Below, in pieces: positions 25,187-33,299 of a DNA stretch of 37,095 bases. The notes beneath the pieces were generated by a model. That model had not been told where the DNA came from. It saw nothing but the letters and a program-made list of their open reading frames with translations, and ran no database searches. This DNA comes from Comamonadaceae bacterium. Its GTDB lineage: Bacteria > Pseudomonadota > Gammaproteobacteria > Burkholderiales > Burkholderiaceae_C. Where the stretch lies: NCBI GenBank assembly GCA_947485165.1, contig CANKRG010000019.1, forward strand, positions 1 through 37,095, read 5' to 3'. Every line of letters begins with the position of its first letter. The stretch's first letter is position 1. A program made the position numbers and the translations under genes.

Positions 25187-25795
25187 TTAAATCTTGCCTT
25201 TTTGTTTGAGTCTGCTCAGCGTTTCAGCGGACAGGTTCAAATAAGAGGCCAGCTCTTTTTTAGGCAATCGTTCAAACAGTTCAGGTTGTTTACGCATAAA
25301 GCGGTTCACACGGCCTGGCGCATCTAGCAAATGCAAAGTGATGGTGTGCGCCATGATTTCACTCATCAAACGCATCACGCTGTATTCAAACGATGCTTTG
25401 ATACTGGGATGCTTGTCCATAAACGCGACCCACTGCGGCAGCGGTAATTTGGCTACACGCGCCTTGGTGACGGAGACAATGCTGTACGGCGTGGGAGAGC
25501 CTAATCGCCATGCCGCATAGCTGGTTTCCATGTCGCGTTCATCAGAAAACCGCAAAATCATTTCTTTGGCTTGGTCGTTTGAAACCACGCGTTTCAAAAT
25601 GCCGTCCAACACAAAATATTGTTCCATATCGTGCACGCCTTGGTGCAACAAAAAGTCACCTTTTGGGCAGTCAACCACGACAAGAAGTTGTTCTAATTCC
25701 TTGCGTTCGGCATCAGTGAGATCACTCAGAACGGCGTTTTGCGTCAGTTGTACCCGAATGACATTTTTTTCGGGATGATTCTCTATGGAAGACAT
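25187..25795 (-). CDS. Crp/Fnr-family transcriptional regulator, probable regulator of the oxalate module
   Basis: The 202-residue protein has an N-terminal cyclic-nucleotide-binding-type beta barrel (about residues 20-115), a long dimer helix and a C-terminal helix-turn-helix. The recognition helix carries Glu191-x-x-Ser194-Arg195, the FNR-type pattern that reads TTGA half-sites. The N-terminal and central cysteines that hold the FNR iron-sulfur cluster are absent (one Cys only, near residue 43). The cAMP-contact pattern of CRP is not evident either, so the effector is unknown. The ATG at 25795 is preferred over a TTG at 25816 that would lie inside the operator. The matching palindrome TTGAC-N4-GTCAA is 8 nt upstream, suggesting autorepression; oxc is divergent. 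Confidence 0.88.
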   Translation of the reverse strand: MSSIENHPEKNVIRVQLTQNAVLSDLTDAERKELEQLLVVVDCPKGDFLLHQGVHDMEQYFVLDGILKRVVSNDQAKEMILRFSDERDMETSYAAWRLGSPTPYSIVSVTKARVAKLPLPQWVAFMDKHPSIKASFEYSVMRLMSEIMAHTITLHLLDAPGRVNRFMRKQPELFERLPKKELASYLNLSAETLSRLKQKGKI

Positions 25796-25802
25796 GAAGT
25801 TA

Positions 25803-25844
25803 TTGACCACGGTCAATGAAAGAGTTCTATTAGCCTTCTATGAT
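25803..25844 (+). promoter_or_regulatory. oxc promoter with TTGAC-N4-GTCAA operator
   Basis: TTGACCACGGTCAA (25803-25816) is a perfect 5+5 palindrome. A TATGAT -10 lies at 25839-25844. A transcript starting about 7 nt after the -10 would put the operator centre at about -41.5, the class II activator position for FNR and CRP, and no -35 hexamer is needed. In the other direction the site lies immediately before the regulator start codon, where binding would block its transcription. Confidence 0.8.
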
Positions 25845-25876
25845 AACTCATCATTATCTATGAAGAGACTTTCAAT

Positions 25877-27610
25877 ATGACAACAGACAACACAAGCACC
25901 GAAACCATTGATGGTTTTCAACTCGTCATCGATGCGCTTAAGCTCAATGGCATTAAAAACATTTACTGTGTGCCAGGTATTCCTATCACCGATTTGTCAC
26001 GCAAGATGCAAAAAGAAGGCTTGCGCGTCATCTCTTTTAGGCATGAGCAGCATGCTGGCTATGCAGCATCAGCAGAAGGCTTTTTGACCAAGCTTCCTGG
26101 CATTGCGCTGACCGTGTCTGCCCCTGGCTTTTTGAATGGCTTGACGGCTTTGACCAATGCCACGACCAACTGCTTCCCTATGATTTTGATCAGCGGTTCG
26201 TCTGAGCGCGAAATCGTCGATTTGCAACAGGGTGACTACGAAGAAATGGACCAGCTGGCGATTGCCAAGCCGTTGTGTAAGGCTGCTTTCCGCGTGTTGC
26301 ATGCTGAAGACATTGGTGTAGGTATCGCTCGCGCCATTCGCGCCGCCGTGTCTGGCCGTCCTGGTGGCGTGTATCTAGATTTGCCCGCCAAGTTGTTGCC
26401 GCAAGAAATGCCGGTTGAGGCGGGTCGGGCTTCCTTGATCAAGGTGGTGGATGCTGCACCTGCGCAAATTCCTTCAAATGAGAGTATTCAGCGTGCCATT
26501 GACTTGTTGAAAAATGCCAAGCGCCCGTTGATTATTTTGGGAAAAGGTGCTGCCTATGCTCAAGCGGACGACGCTGTGAAAGCATTGATCGAGACCAGCG
26601 GCATTCCCTACCTGCCTATGTCTATGGCCAAAGGTTTGCTGCCTGACACGCATGCGCAATGCGCGTCCGCAGCGCGCTCTTATGTGTTGGCGGAGGCTGA
26701 CGTGGTGATGCTCATCGGCGCGCGTTTGAACTGGTTGTTGTCGCACGGCAAAGGCAAAACTTGGGGTGGTAAAACACCAGCGAATGCTGGCGAAACGCGT
26801 CAGTTTATTCAAATCGATATTTCGCCAACCGAGGCAGACAGCAATGTGGCCATTGCAGCCCCTGTGGTGGGTGACATTGGCTCCTGCGTGGCCGAGTTGA
26901 CCAAAGCCATGAAAGCCGGCAATGTGCCAAAAGCAAGTGCCGATTGGACTGGCCCTATCTATGACAAGCGCGACACCAATGTGGCCAAAATGGCGCAATC
27001 GTTGACGCTGAACCCTAGCCCTATGAACTACCAAAGTTCATTGGCGGTGATTAAAAAGACCCTCAAAGACTTCCCCGATACGATTTTGGTTAACGAAGGC
27101 GCAAATGCGCTGGACTTCACCCGCAGCATTGTCGATATGTACAAACCGCGCAAGCGCTTGGATGTGGGCACTTGGGGCATTATGGGCATCGGCATGGGCT
27201 TCTCTGTCGCTGCTGCAGTGACGACTGGAAATCAAGTGCTGGCGGTTGAGGGCGACAGCGCCTTTGGCTTCAGCGGTATGGAAGTGGAAACGGTTTGCCG
27301 CTACAAATTGCCCGTTTGTATCGTGATCATGAACAACAACGGCATTTACAAAGGCACAGACAAAAACCTGAGCGGTGGCGACGACATGGCGCCCACTTTG
27401 TTTGTTAAAGACGCCCGTTACGACCTGATGATGCAAGCCTTTGGCGGCGTCGGTGTGACAGCCAAAACACCGGCGGAGCTGGAAGCAGCGATTCAAGCCG
27501 CGTTCGCCTCACGTTTGCCTACTTTGATCAATGCCGTGATTGACGAAACAGCCGGCACAGAAAGCGGACGCATTACCAGCTTGAACCCTACTGCGGCCAA
27601 GAAAAAGTAA
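25877..27610 (+). CDS. oxc: Oxalyl-CoA decarboxylase
   Basis: The 577-residue ThDP enzyme converts oxalyl-CoA to formyl-CoA and CO2. It matches the Oxalobacter enzyme closely as I recall it: [12 protein letters not shown] with the ThDP-activating Glu57, [10 protein letters not shown] (active-site Tyr about 121), and Ala-Arg-Leu-Asn-Trp-Leu. The Mg-ThDP site Gly-Asp-Ser-Ala-Phe-Gly-Phe-Ser-Gly (about 458) is followed by Asn-Asn-Asn-Gly-Ile-Tyr. Length is normal. frc follows after 59 nt without a terminator, so the two form an operon driven by the promoter at 25803-25844. Codon use looks like that of the neighbouring genes. Confidence 0.96.
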   Translation: MTTDNTSTETIDGFQLVIDALKLNGIKNIYCVPGIPITDLSRKMQKEGLRVISFRHEQHAGYAASAEGFLTKLPGIALTVSAPGFLNGLTALTNATTNCFPMILISGSSEREIVDLQQGDYEEMDQLAIAKPLCKAAFRVLHAEDIGVGIARAIRAAVSGRPGGVYLDLPAKLLPQEMPVEAGRASLIKVVDAAPAQIPSNESIQRAIDLLKNAKRPLIILGKGAAYAQADDAVKALIETSGIPYLPMSMAKGLLPDTHAQCASAARSYVLAEADVVMLIGARLNWLLSHGKGKTWGGKTPANAGETRQFIQIDISPTEADSNVAIAAPVVGDIGSCVAELTKAMKAGNVPKASADWTGPIYDKRDTNVAKMAQSLTLNPSPMNYQSSLAVIKKTLKDFPDTILVNEGANALDFTRSIVDMYKPRKRLDVGTWGIMGIGMGFSVAAAVTTGNQVLAVEGDSAFGFSGMEVETVCRYKLPVCIVIMNNNGIYKGTDKNLSGGDDMAPTLFVKDARYDLMMQAFGGVGVTAKTPAELEAAIQAAFASRLPTLINAVIDETAGTESGRITSLNPTAAKKK

Positions 27611-27669
27611 TATTATTCGTCATTTACATTCAAATTTAATTAAAGTCATTTCAACAGGAGCACAGAAAA

Positions 27670-28941
27670 ATGAGCAATAAACCACTAGCTGGCATCAAAA
27701 TTATCGATTTCACCCACGTTCAAGCAGGCCCAGCATGCACGCAAATGTTGGCATGGTTTGGCGCAGACGTCATCAAAGTTGAGCGTCCAGGCTCTGGCGA
27801 TGTGACACGTGGTCAGTTGCGTGACATGCCAGATGCAGACGCGCTGTACTTCACGATGTTGAACTCCAACAAACGCGGCTTGACCTTAGACACCAAGCAG
27901 GCTGCGGGTAAAGAAGTGCTGGAGCGTTTGATCAAAGAATCCGACGTGATGGTCGAAAACTTCGGCCCAGGCGCTTTGGACCGCATGGGCTTCACGTGGG
28001 AGCACATCCAATCGCTCAACCCGGCCATGATTTTGGCGTCTGTCAAAGGCTTTTCTGACGGCCACCACTACGAAGACCTGAAAGTTTATGAAAACGTGGC
28101 GCAGTGCGCTGGCGGTTCAGCTTCTACCACTGGCTATTGGAAAGGTGAAAACTCTGGCCCTACCATTTCTTCAGCCGCTTTGGGCGACAGCAACACCGGT
28201 ATGCACCTCGCCATTGGTATTTTGACAGCCTACATTGGCCGTCAAAAAACGGGCAAAGGTCAAAAAGTTGCTGTATCAATGCAAGATGCCGTGTTGAACC
28301 TCTGCCGCGTGAAAATGCGCGACCAGCTGCGTTTGGACAAGGTTGGCTACTTGGAAGAGTACCCACAGTACCCGCACGAAATGGAAGCTTTCAAAGATGG
28401 CGTTGTGCCACGTGGTGCGAATGCAGGCGGCGGCGGTCAGCCAGGTTGGATTTTGAAGTGCAAGGGCTGGGAGACGGACCCGAACGCCTACATCTATTTC
28501 ACCGTGCAAGGCCACGCTTGGGGCCCGATTTGCGACGCTTTGGGCAAACCAGAGTGGAAAGACGACCCAGCGTACAACACGCCACGTGGCCGCCAGCCGC
28601 ACATCATGGACATCTTTGCGACGATTGAAGACTACATCAAAGACAAAACCAAGTTTGAAGCGGTCGACATCTTCCGCAAGTTTGACATCCCATGCGCACC
28701 CGTACAGTCCATGAAAGAGCTCTTGCATGACAAGTCGCTCATCGCCAGCGGCACCATCGTCGAAGTCCCGCACAAAGTGCGCGGCAGCTACACGACCCTG
28801 GGCAGCCCGATCAAATATAGCGGCTTCAAGCCCGAGGTCACCGCATCGCCTATTCTGGGTGAGCACACCGACGAAGTGTTGGCTGAATTGGGTTACACCA
28901 AAGACCAAATCGCGGCCATGCACACATCTAAAGCTGTTTAA
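27670..28941 (+). CDS. frc: Formyl-CoA:oxalate CoA-transferase
   Basis: The 423-residue class III CoA-transferase moves CoA from formyl-CoA to oxalate, giving oxalyl-CoA for Oxc and releasing formate. The N-terminus [14 protein letters not shown] is that of Frc, the catalytic aspartate lies in Leu-Gly-Asp-Ser-Asn-Thr-Gly (about 172), and a glycine loop ([10 protein letters not shown]) is near 255-264. AGGAG precedes the ATG. With oxc it forms the complete oxalate-to-formate-plus-CO2 cycle. A terminator lies 50 nt downstream. Confidence 0.96.
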   Translation: MSNKPLAGIKIIDFTHVQAGPACTQMLAWFGADVIKVERPGSGDVTRGQLRDMPDADALYFTMLNSNKRGLTLDTKQAAGKEVLERLIKESDVMVENFGPGALDRMGFTWEHIQSLNPAMILASVKGFSDGHHYEDLKVYENVAQCAGGSASTTGYWKGENSGPTISSAALGDSNTGMHLAIGILTAYIGRQKTGKGQKVAVSMQDAVLNLCRVKMRDQLRLDKVGYLEEYPQYPHEMEAFKDGVVPRGANAGGGGQPGWILKCKGWETDPNAYIYFTVQGHAWGPICDALGKPEWKDDPAYNTPRGRQPHIMDIFATIEDYIKDKTKFEAVDIFRKFDIPCAPVQSMKELLHDKSLIASGTIVEVPHKVRGSYTTLGSPIKYSGFKPEVTASPILGEHTDEVLAELGYTKDQIAAMHTSKAV

Positions 28942-28991
28942 TTGGCGGTTTAAGATTTAAAATTCAAGGCAAAGAGCCCTCAGGGCACATG

Positions 28992-29025
28992 ACAACGGCG
29001 CTCTAATCGAGTGCCGTTGTTGTTT
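28992..29025 (+). terminator. Terminator after frc
   Basis: ACAACGGC and GCCGTTGT form an 8-bp stem with an inner CTC/GAG pair, followed by TGTTTGTG. The T-run is interrupted, so termination may be moderate. It separates the oxalate operon from the PAS gene. Confidence 0.65.
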
Positions 29026-29087
29026 GTGCCGCTAGATTTTGTACATTCAGTTCAGTTCATCCGCATATTAAAGTTAGGTCGTACCAA

Positions 29088-29546
29088 ATGCAATCAACCC
29101 TCAATTCAGCCATTGACTATCAAGCCCTCGTCACCTCCGTAGGCGACGGCATCATGGCCGCAGACGCCCAAGGCCTCATCACCCTTTGGAACCCAGCTTG
29201 CCAGCGAATGTTTGGTTTTACAGAGGCTGATGCGCTGGGTAAATCCCTAGACTTAATCATCCCCCAGCGCCAGCAAAAGCCACATTGGGACGGTTACAAC
29301 AAAACCATGGCAACCGGCATCACCAAATACGGCAACGACGTTTTGCGCGTCCCAGCCGTACACAAAGACGGCCACACCTTCTCCATCGCCTTCACCGTTT
29401 CCATGCTCCACAACCCCGACGGCACAGTTTCCGCCATCATCGCGGTGATTCGTGATGAATCCGTGAAGTTTGCGGAAGAGCGTGCGCTGAAGAAACGGAT
29501 GAATGAGCTGGAGATGCAGTTGGCTGCAAATAAAATAGCCCTTTGA
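29088..29546 (+). CDS. Single PAS-domain protein
   Basis: The 152-residue protein is little more than one PAS/PAC module (about residues 8-130). Its signatures are Gly-Asp-Gly-Ile-Met-Ala-Ala-Asp, Leu-Trp-Asn-Pro-Ala-Cys-Gln-Arg-Met-Phe-Gly and, in the PAC part, Ala-Val-Ile-Arg-Asp-Glu-Ser. A short coiled-coil-like tail follows. No output domain is attached. Such proteins bind a ligand or cofactor and act on a partner; a role for this one cannot be read. The last codons and stop lie in a family A repeat. Confidence 0.85.
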   Translation: MQSTLNSAIDYQALVTSVGDGIMAADAQGLITLWNPACQRMFGFTEADALGKSLDLIIPQRQQKPHWDGYNKTMATGITKYGNDVLRVPAVHKDGHTFSIAFTVSMLHNPDGTVSAIIAVIRDESVKFAEERALKKRMNELEMQLAANKIAL

Positions 29547-29582
29547 TTAATAAATACGCCGGCTAGAGGCATATTTGGCACT
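29526..29582 (-). repeat. Dispersed palindromic repeat family A, copy 9 (between PAS gene and murI)
   Basis: On the minus strand it reads AGTGCCAAATATGCCTCTAGCC, as two parts AGTGCCAAATATGCC and TCTAGCC, then GGCGTATTTATTAATC and GGGCTATTTTATTTGC. It is the best preserved copy. It contains the PAS-gene stop (29544-29546), and its left end touches the murI stop (29581-29583), so it forms the junction of two convergent genes. Confidence 0.8.
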
Positions 29583-30411
29583 ATATTTTAGAAATAATAG
29601 CGGTATCTGGCAAATTCAACCACAGCTTGGTCAATGGGGCGAAGCTGGGTAAATCTCCGGTGGTGAAGAGCTGCAAATCACCTAAATCGGGTGACGTAAT
29701 CAACGTGCCAGCAGCTTCCAAGAGACGGCGGGTTTGGCGGGCTACGGGTTCGCCGGTGTCTATATAGTGGACGTCTGCACCGGTGTGCACCCGCAGCAGG
29801 TCGCTGATGAAGGGGTAATGGGTGCAACCTAGCACCAAGGTGTCGATCTGCCCATTTTTAGTGCCAAATTGGCCTATAGTCGGCGTATATTCTGCTAAGA
29901 GTGCTATTATTTTGGGAGTGTTTTGCGTCTCAATCGCCGCTGCCAAACCATCGCAGGGTTGCAGGATGAACTCAGCTTGGTCTGCCAAAGACGCTTTTAA
30001 GGCTGCAAACTTGGTGCTTTCCAGCGTGCCACGCGTCGCCATCACACCGATGCGTTTGGTTTGGCTGAGTTGAACGGCGGGTTTCAGGGCGGGTTCTACG
30101 CCTACCAGTGGCAAGTTGGGGTATTCCGCCCGCAGCAGCTTGACGGCGGCGGCGGTGGCGGTGTTGCAGGCGACGACCAGGGCCTTAACTTTGTAATGGC
30201 CGTCTTGGTCAATCAAGGTGCTTGTGAGGGCGCGGGAGCGGGCTATGACGAAGTCGTCGCCTTTTTCGCCATAGGGCGCGTTGCCACTGTCGGCGATGTA
30301 GACGAAGGACTCGTGCGGCAGCTCGGCGCGCAGAGCTTTGAGGATGCTCAGGCCGCCGATGCCGCTGTCGAAAACGCCGATGGGGGCGTTTTTCAAGTCG
30401 TTTCCCGCCAC
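29581..30411 (-). CDS. murI: Glutamate racemase
   Basis: The 276-residue enzyme makes D-glutamate for peptidoglycan. The two catalytic cysteines are Cys82 (Val-Val-Ala-Cys-Asn-Thr-Ala) and Cys196 (Leu-Gly-Cys-Thr-His-Tyr-Pro); Phe-Asp-Ser-Gly-Ile-Gly-Gly-Leu and Ala-Pro-Tyr-Gly are also present. The start is GTG at 30411, 3 nt after the fumarase stop, with no clear Shine-Dalgarno; a TTG six codons on, preceded by GGGA, is an alternative. A family A repeat encodes about residues 166-184, between the two catalytic blocks. Confidence 0.93.
   Translation of the reverse strand: MAGNDLKNAPIGVFDSGIGGLSILKALRAELPHESFVYIADSGNAPYGEKGDDFVIARSRALTSTLIDQDGHYKVKALVVACNTATAAAVKLLRAEYPNLPLVGVEPALKPAVQLSQTKRIGVMATRGTLESTKFAALKASLADQAEFILQPCDGLAAAIETQNTPKIIALLAEYTPTIGQFGTKNGQIDTLVLGCTHYPFISDLLRVHTGADVHYIDTGEPVARQTRRLLEAAGTLITSPDLGDLQLFTTGDLPSFAPLTKLWLNLPDTAIISKI
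29860..29914 (+). repeat. Dispersed palindromic repeat family A, copy 10 (inside murI)
   Basis: It reads AGTGCCAAATTGGCC, TATAGTCGGCGTATATTC, then AGTGCTATTATTTTGG. The left GCCAAATTGGC is a perfect palindrome. In murI it gives Tyr-Thr-Pro-Thr-Ile-Gly-Gln-Phe-Gly-Thr, in the same frame and orientation as the ygfZ copy. Confidence 0.8.
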
Positions 30412-30414
30412 TTT

Positions 30415-31968
30415 TTAGCTGGCGCTGACTGAGATACCTTTGAATTCACCTGTGGCAATGCGCTTTTCCCACTCGGCTGGGCCGGTGATGTGGGCGCTGG
30501 TGCCGCCGGAATCGACCGCGACGGTCACGGGCATGTCGACCACATCAAATTCATAAATCGCTTCCATGCCCAAATCGGCAAACCCGACCACTTTGGCGGT
30601 TTTGATGGCTTTGCTTACCAAGTAGGCGGCACCGCCCACGGCCATGAGGGAGGCGCTTCTGTGCTTTTTGATGGCTTCGATGGCGACGGGACCGCGCTCG
30701 CCTTTGCCAATCATGCTGATCAAGCCAGTTTGGCTGAGCATCATGTCCACAAATTTGTCCATTCGCGTGGCGGTGGTGGGGCCGGCGGGGCCGACGGCTT
30801 CGTCGCGCACAGGGTCGACCGGGCCGACGTAGTAGATCACGCGGTTGGTGAAATCGACGGGTAACTTTTCGCCTTTGGCCAGCATGTCTTGAATGCGTTT
30901 GTGCGCAGCGTCGCGGCCGGTCAGCATTTTGCCATTCAAGAGCAGGGTTTGGCCAGGTTTCCAGCTGGCTACTTCGGCAGCGGTCAGGGTGTTGAGGTCA
31001 ACTTTTTGGCTTTTAACGTAGTCTGGGGTCCAGTGCACATCAGGCCACAAATCCAAGCTCGGTGGCGTCAAAAACGCCGGGCCGCTGCCGTCCATCATCA
31101 GATGGGCGTGGCGGGTGGCGGCGCAGTTGGGAATCATCGCGACCGGTTTACCGGCGGCGTGCGTCGGGTACATGTTGATTTTGACGTCCAACACGGTGGT
31201 CAAACCGCCCAAACCTTGCGCGCCAATGCCCAAAGCGTTGACCTTTTCAAAGATTTCTAAGCGCAGGTTTTCAACCTTGCTCAAAGCCTCACCACGGGAT
31301 GATTTGGCTTGCAGCTCATACATGTCGATGTCTTCCATCAGTGACTGCTTGGCCAGCAACACGGCTTTTTCTGCCGTACCGCCAATGCCGATGCCCAGCA
31401 TGCCCGGCGGGCACCAGCCCGCGCCCATGGTGGGCACGGTTTTCAGCACCCAATCGACGATGGAGTCGCTTGGGTTCAGCATCACCAGCTTGGATTTATT
31501 CTCCGAGCCGCCGCCTTTGGCAGCCACGGTGATGTCGAGCTTGTCGCCAGCGACGATTTCGATGTTGATGACGGCGGGCGTGTTGTCTTTGGTGTTTTTG
31601 CGGTCAAACTGCGGATCCGCCACGATGGAGGCGCGCAGCGTGTTGTCGGGGTGGTTGTAACCTTGACGCACGCCTTCGTTGATGGCGTCGTCGATCGTGC
31701 CGGTGAAGCCGTCAAAACGCACATCCATGCCGATTTTCAGGAACACGTTAACGATGCCGGTATCTTGGCAAATCGGGCGATGCCCAGTCGCGCTCATGCG
31801 GCTATTGGTCAAAATCTGCGCAATCGCGTCTTTGGCGGCAGGGCCTTTTTCGGCCTCATACGCGCGGGCTAGGTGGGCGATGTAGTCCGCCGGGTGGTAA
31901 TAGCTGATGTACTGCAGCGCGCCAGCAATGGTTTCGATGAGGTCGGCTTGTTTGATGTGGGTTGTCAT
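30415..31968 (-). CDS. fumA: Class I fumarate hydratase (iron-sulfur)
   Basis: The 517-residue enzyme interconverts fumarate and malate in the TCA cycle using a [4Fe-4S] cluster. Cluster cysteines are in Pro-Ile-Cys-Gln-Asp-Thr-Gly (about 67), Ala-Gly-Trp-Cys-Pro-Pro-Gly (about 187) and Ile-Pro-Asn-Cys-Ala-Ala-Thr-Arg-His (about 283). The C-terminal beta domain has Tyr-Tyr-Val-Gly-Pro-Val and Gly-Pro-Thr-Thr-Ala-Thr-Arg-Met. It is a single-chain class I enzyme of usual length. It precedes murI on the same strand with a 3-nt gap, and is divergent from nhaA with 99 nt between. Confidence 0.94.
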   Translation of the reverse strand: MTTHIKQADLIETIAGALQYISYYHPADYIAHLARAYEAEKGPAAKDAIAQILTNSRMSATGHRPICQDTGIVNVFLKIGMDVRFDGFTGTIDDAINEGVRQGYNHPDNTLRASIVADPQFDRKNTKDNTPAVINIEIVAGDKLDITVAAKGGGSENKSKLVMLNPSDSIVDWVLKTVPTMGAGWCPPGMLGIGIGGTAEKAVLLAKQSLMEDIDMYELQAKSSRGEALSKVENLRLEIFEKVNALGIGAQGLGGLTTVLDVKINMYPTHAAGKPVAMIPNCAATRHAHLMMDGSGPAFLTPPSLDLWPDVHWTPDYVKSQKVDLNTLTAAEVASWKPGQTLLLNGKMLTGRDAAHKRIQDMLAKGEKLPVDFTNRVIYYVGPVDPVRDEAVGPAGPTTATRMDKFVDMMLSQTGLISMIGKGERGPVAIEAIKKHRSASLMAVGGAAYLVSKAIKTAKVVGFADLGMEAIYEFDVVDMPVTVAVDSGGTSAHITGPAEWEKRIATGEFKGISVSAS

Positions 31969-32067
31969 GAATGGCTCGTTAAGTTAAAAATATCGGTTGG
32001 ACTGTGCTTCAATATCCCTAAGTTTAACCAAATCAGCCAACCAAGGCTGACATGACAGGAGTTTGCA

Positions 32068-33258
32068 TTGTTAAAGACCATCCGCCGCCGCGCCAATGAA
32101 TTTATCCAATCTCAATCGGGTGGCGGCATCGTGCTGGCAGTGGCGGCGCTGCTGGCGCTGATCGTCAGCAATTCGCCGTGGAGTGGCTGGTACGAGCAGT
32201 TGCTACAAGTTCGTGGTGAAGTTCGCATCGGTGGCGATTGGCTGGTGTTGTCTAAACCACTTTTGGTGTGGATCAACGACCTGTGGATGGCAGTTTTCTT
32301 CTTTTTGGTGGGGCTGGAGATCAAACGTGAGCTGCTGGAGGGCGAGCTGGCCTCAGTCAGCCAAGCGATGCTGCCAGCTGGTGCAGCCTTGGGCGGCATG
32401 CTGGTGCCAGCGTTGATTTACAGTGCCATCAACTGGGGCGATACCGTGGCGCTACGCGGCTGGGCGATTCCAGCTGCGACTGATATTGCCTTTGCATTGG
32501 GCATTTTGGCGCTGCTGGGCAAGCGGGTACCGGTGTCGCTGAAGGTGTTTTTAACGGCAGTCGCCATCATGGATGATTTGGGTGCGATTGTGATTATTGC
32601 GGTGTTCTACACAGCGCAGGTGTCCGTGTCCATGCTCTTAGCGGCGGGCGCAGGCATTGTGGTGCTGTTCGCCATGAACCGTGCAAGGGTGATGAATTTG
32701 GGCTTGTACGTTCTGGTCGGCTTGGTGGTGTGGCTGTTTGTGCTCAAGTCTGGCGTACATGCGACGCTGGCGGGGGTGGTGACGGCGCTGGCGATTCCGC
32801 TGGTTGATGCCAGCAAAAGCGGGCATGTCAAATCGCCTCTAAAGACGGCTGAACACGCGCTGCACCCGTGGGTGGCTTTTGGGGTGTTGCCGGTCTTTGC
32901 CTTCGCCAACGCGGGGGTGTCGCTGCAAGGCGTGAGTTTGGAGACGCTGATGCAAACCGTGCCGCTGGGCATCACCGCAGGTTTGCTTTTGGGCAAAGCT
33001 GTAGGGGTCTTTGGCGCGGCGTACTTGATGATTCGTTTGACACCTGCGCGTTTGCCTGATCAAGCCAGCTGGATGCAGCTGTTTGGCGTCTGCGTGCTGT
33101 GCGGTGTGGGTTTCACCATGAGCCTGTTCATAGGCGGGCTGGCGTTTGCAGGGCAGGGCCCGGCGTTTGACACCCAGTTGAAGCTGGGGGTGCTGACGGG
33201 GTCGATATTGTCAGGCGTTCTGGGCGCGCTGATTTTACTGAGAGCCGTCAAAAGATAA
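32068..33258 (+). CDS. nhaA: Na+/H+ antiporter NhaA
   Basis: The 396-residue inner-membrane protein exchanges sodium for protons. It has about 12 hydrophobic helices. The essential aspartates are in Ala-Ile-Pro-Ala-Ala-Thr-Asp-Ile-Ala-Phe-Ala-Leu and Ala-Ile-Met-Asp-Asp-Leu-Gly-Ala, and Phe-Phe-Phe-Leu-Val-Gly-Leu-Glu-Ile-Lys-Arg-Glu is near residue 78. The start is TTG at 32068, supported by ACAGGAG seven bases upstream and by the family N-terminus. It is convergent with the TSUP gene. Confidence 0.94.
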   Translation: MLKTIRRRANEFIQSQSGGGIVLAVAALLALIVSNSPWSGWYEQLLQVRGEVRIGGDWLVLSKPLLVWINDLWMAVFFFLVGLEIKRELLEGELASVSQAMLPAGAALGGMLVPALIYSAINWGDTVALRGWAIPAATDIAFALGILALLGKRVPVSLKVFLTAVAIMDDLGAIVIIAVFYTAQVSVSMLLAAGAGIVVLFAMNRARVMNLGLYVLVGLVVWLFVLKSGVHATLAGVVTALAIPLVDASKSGHVKSPLKTAEHALHPWVAFGVLPVFAFANAGVSLQGVSLETLMQTVPLGITAGLLLGKAVGVFGAAYLMIRLTPARLPDQASWMQLFGVCVLCGVGFTMSLFIGGLAFAGQGPAFDTQLKLGVLTGSILSGVLGALILLRAVKR

Positions 33259-33299
33259 GAGCCAATTAACAGCAGAAACGCTGACTGTTCATGCCCTTT

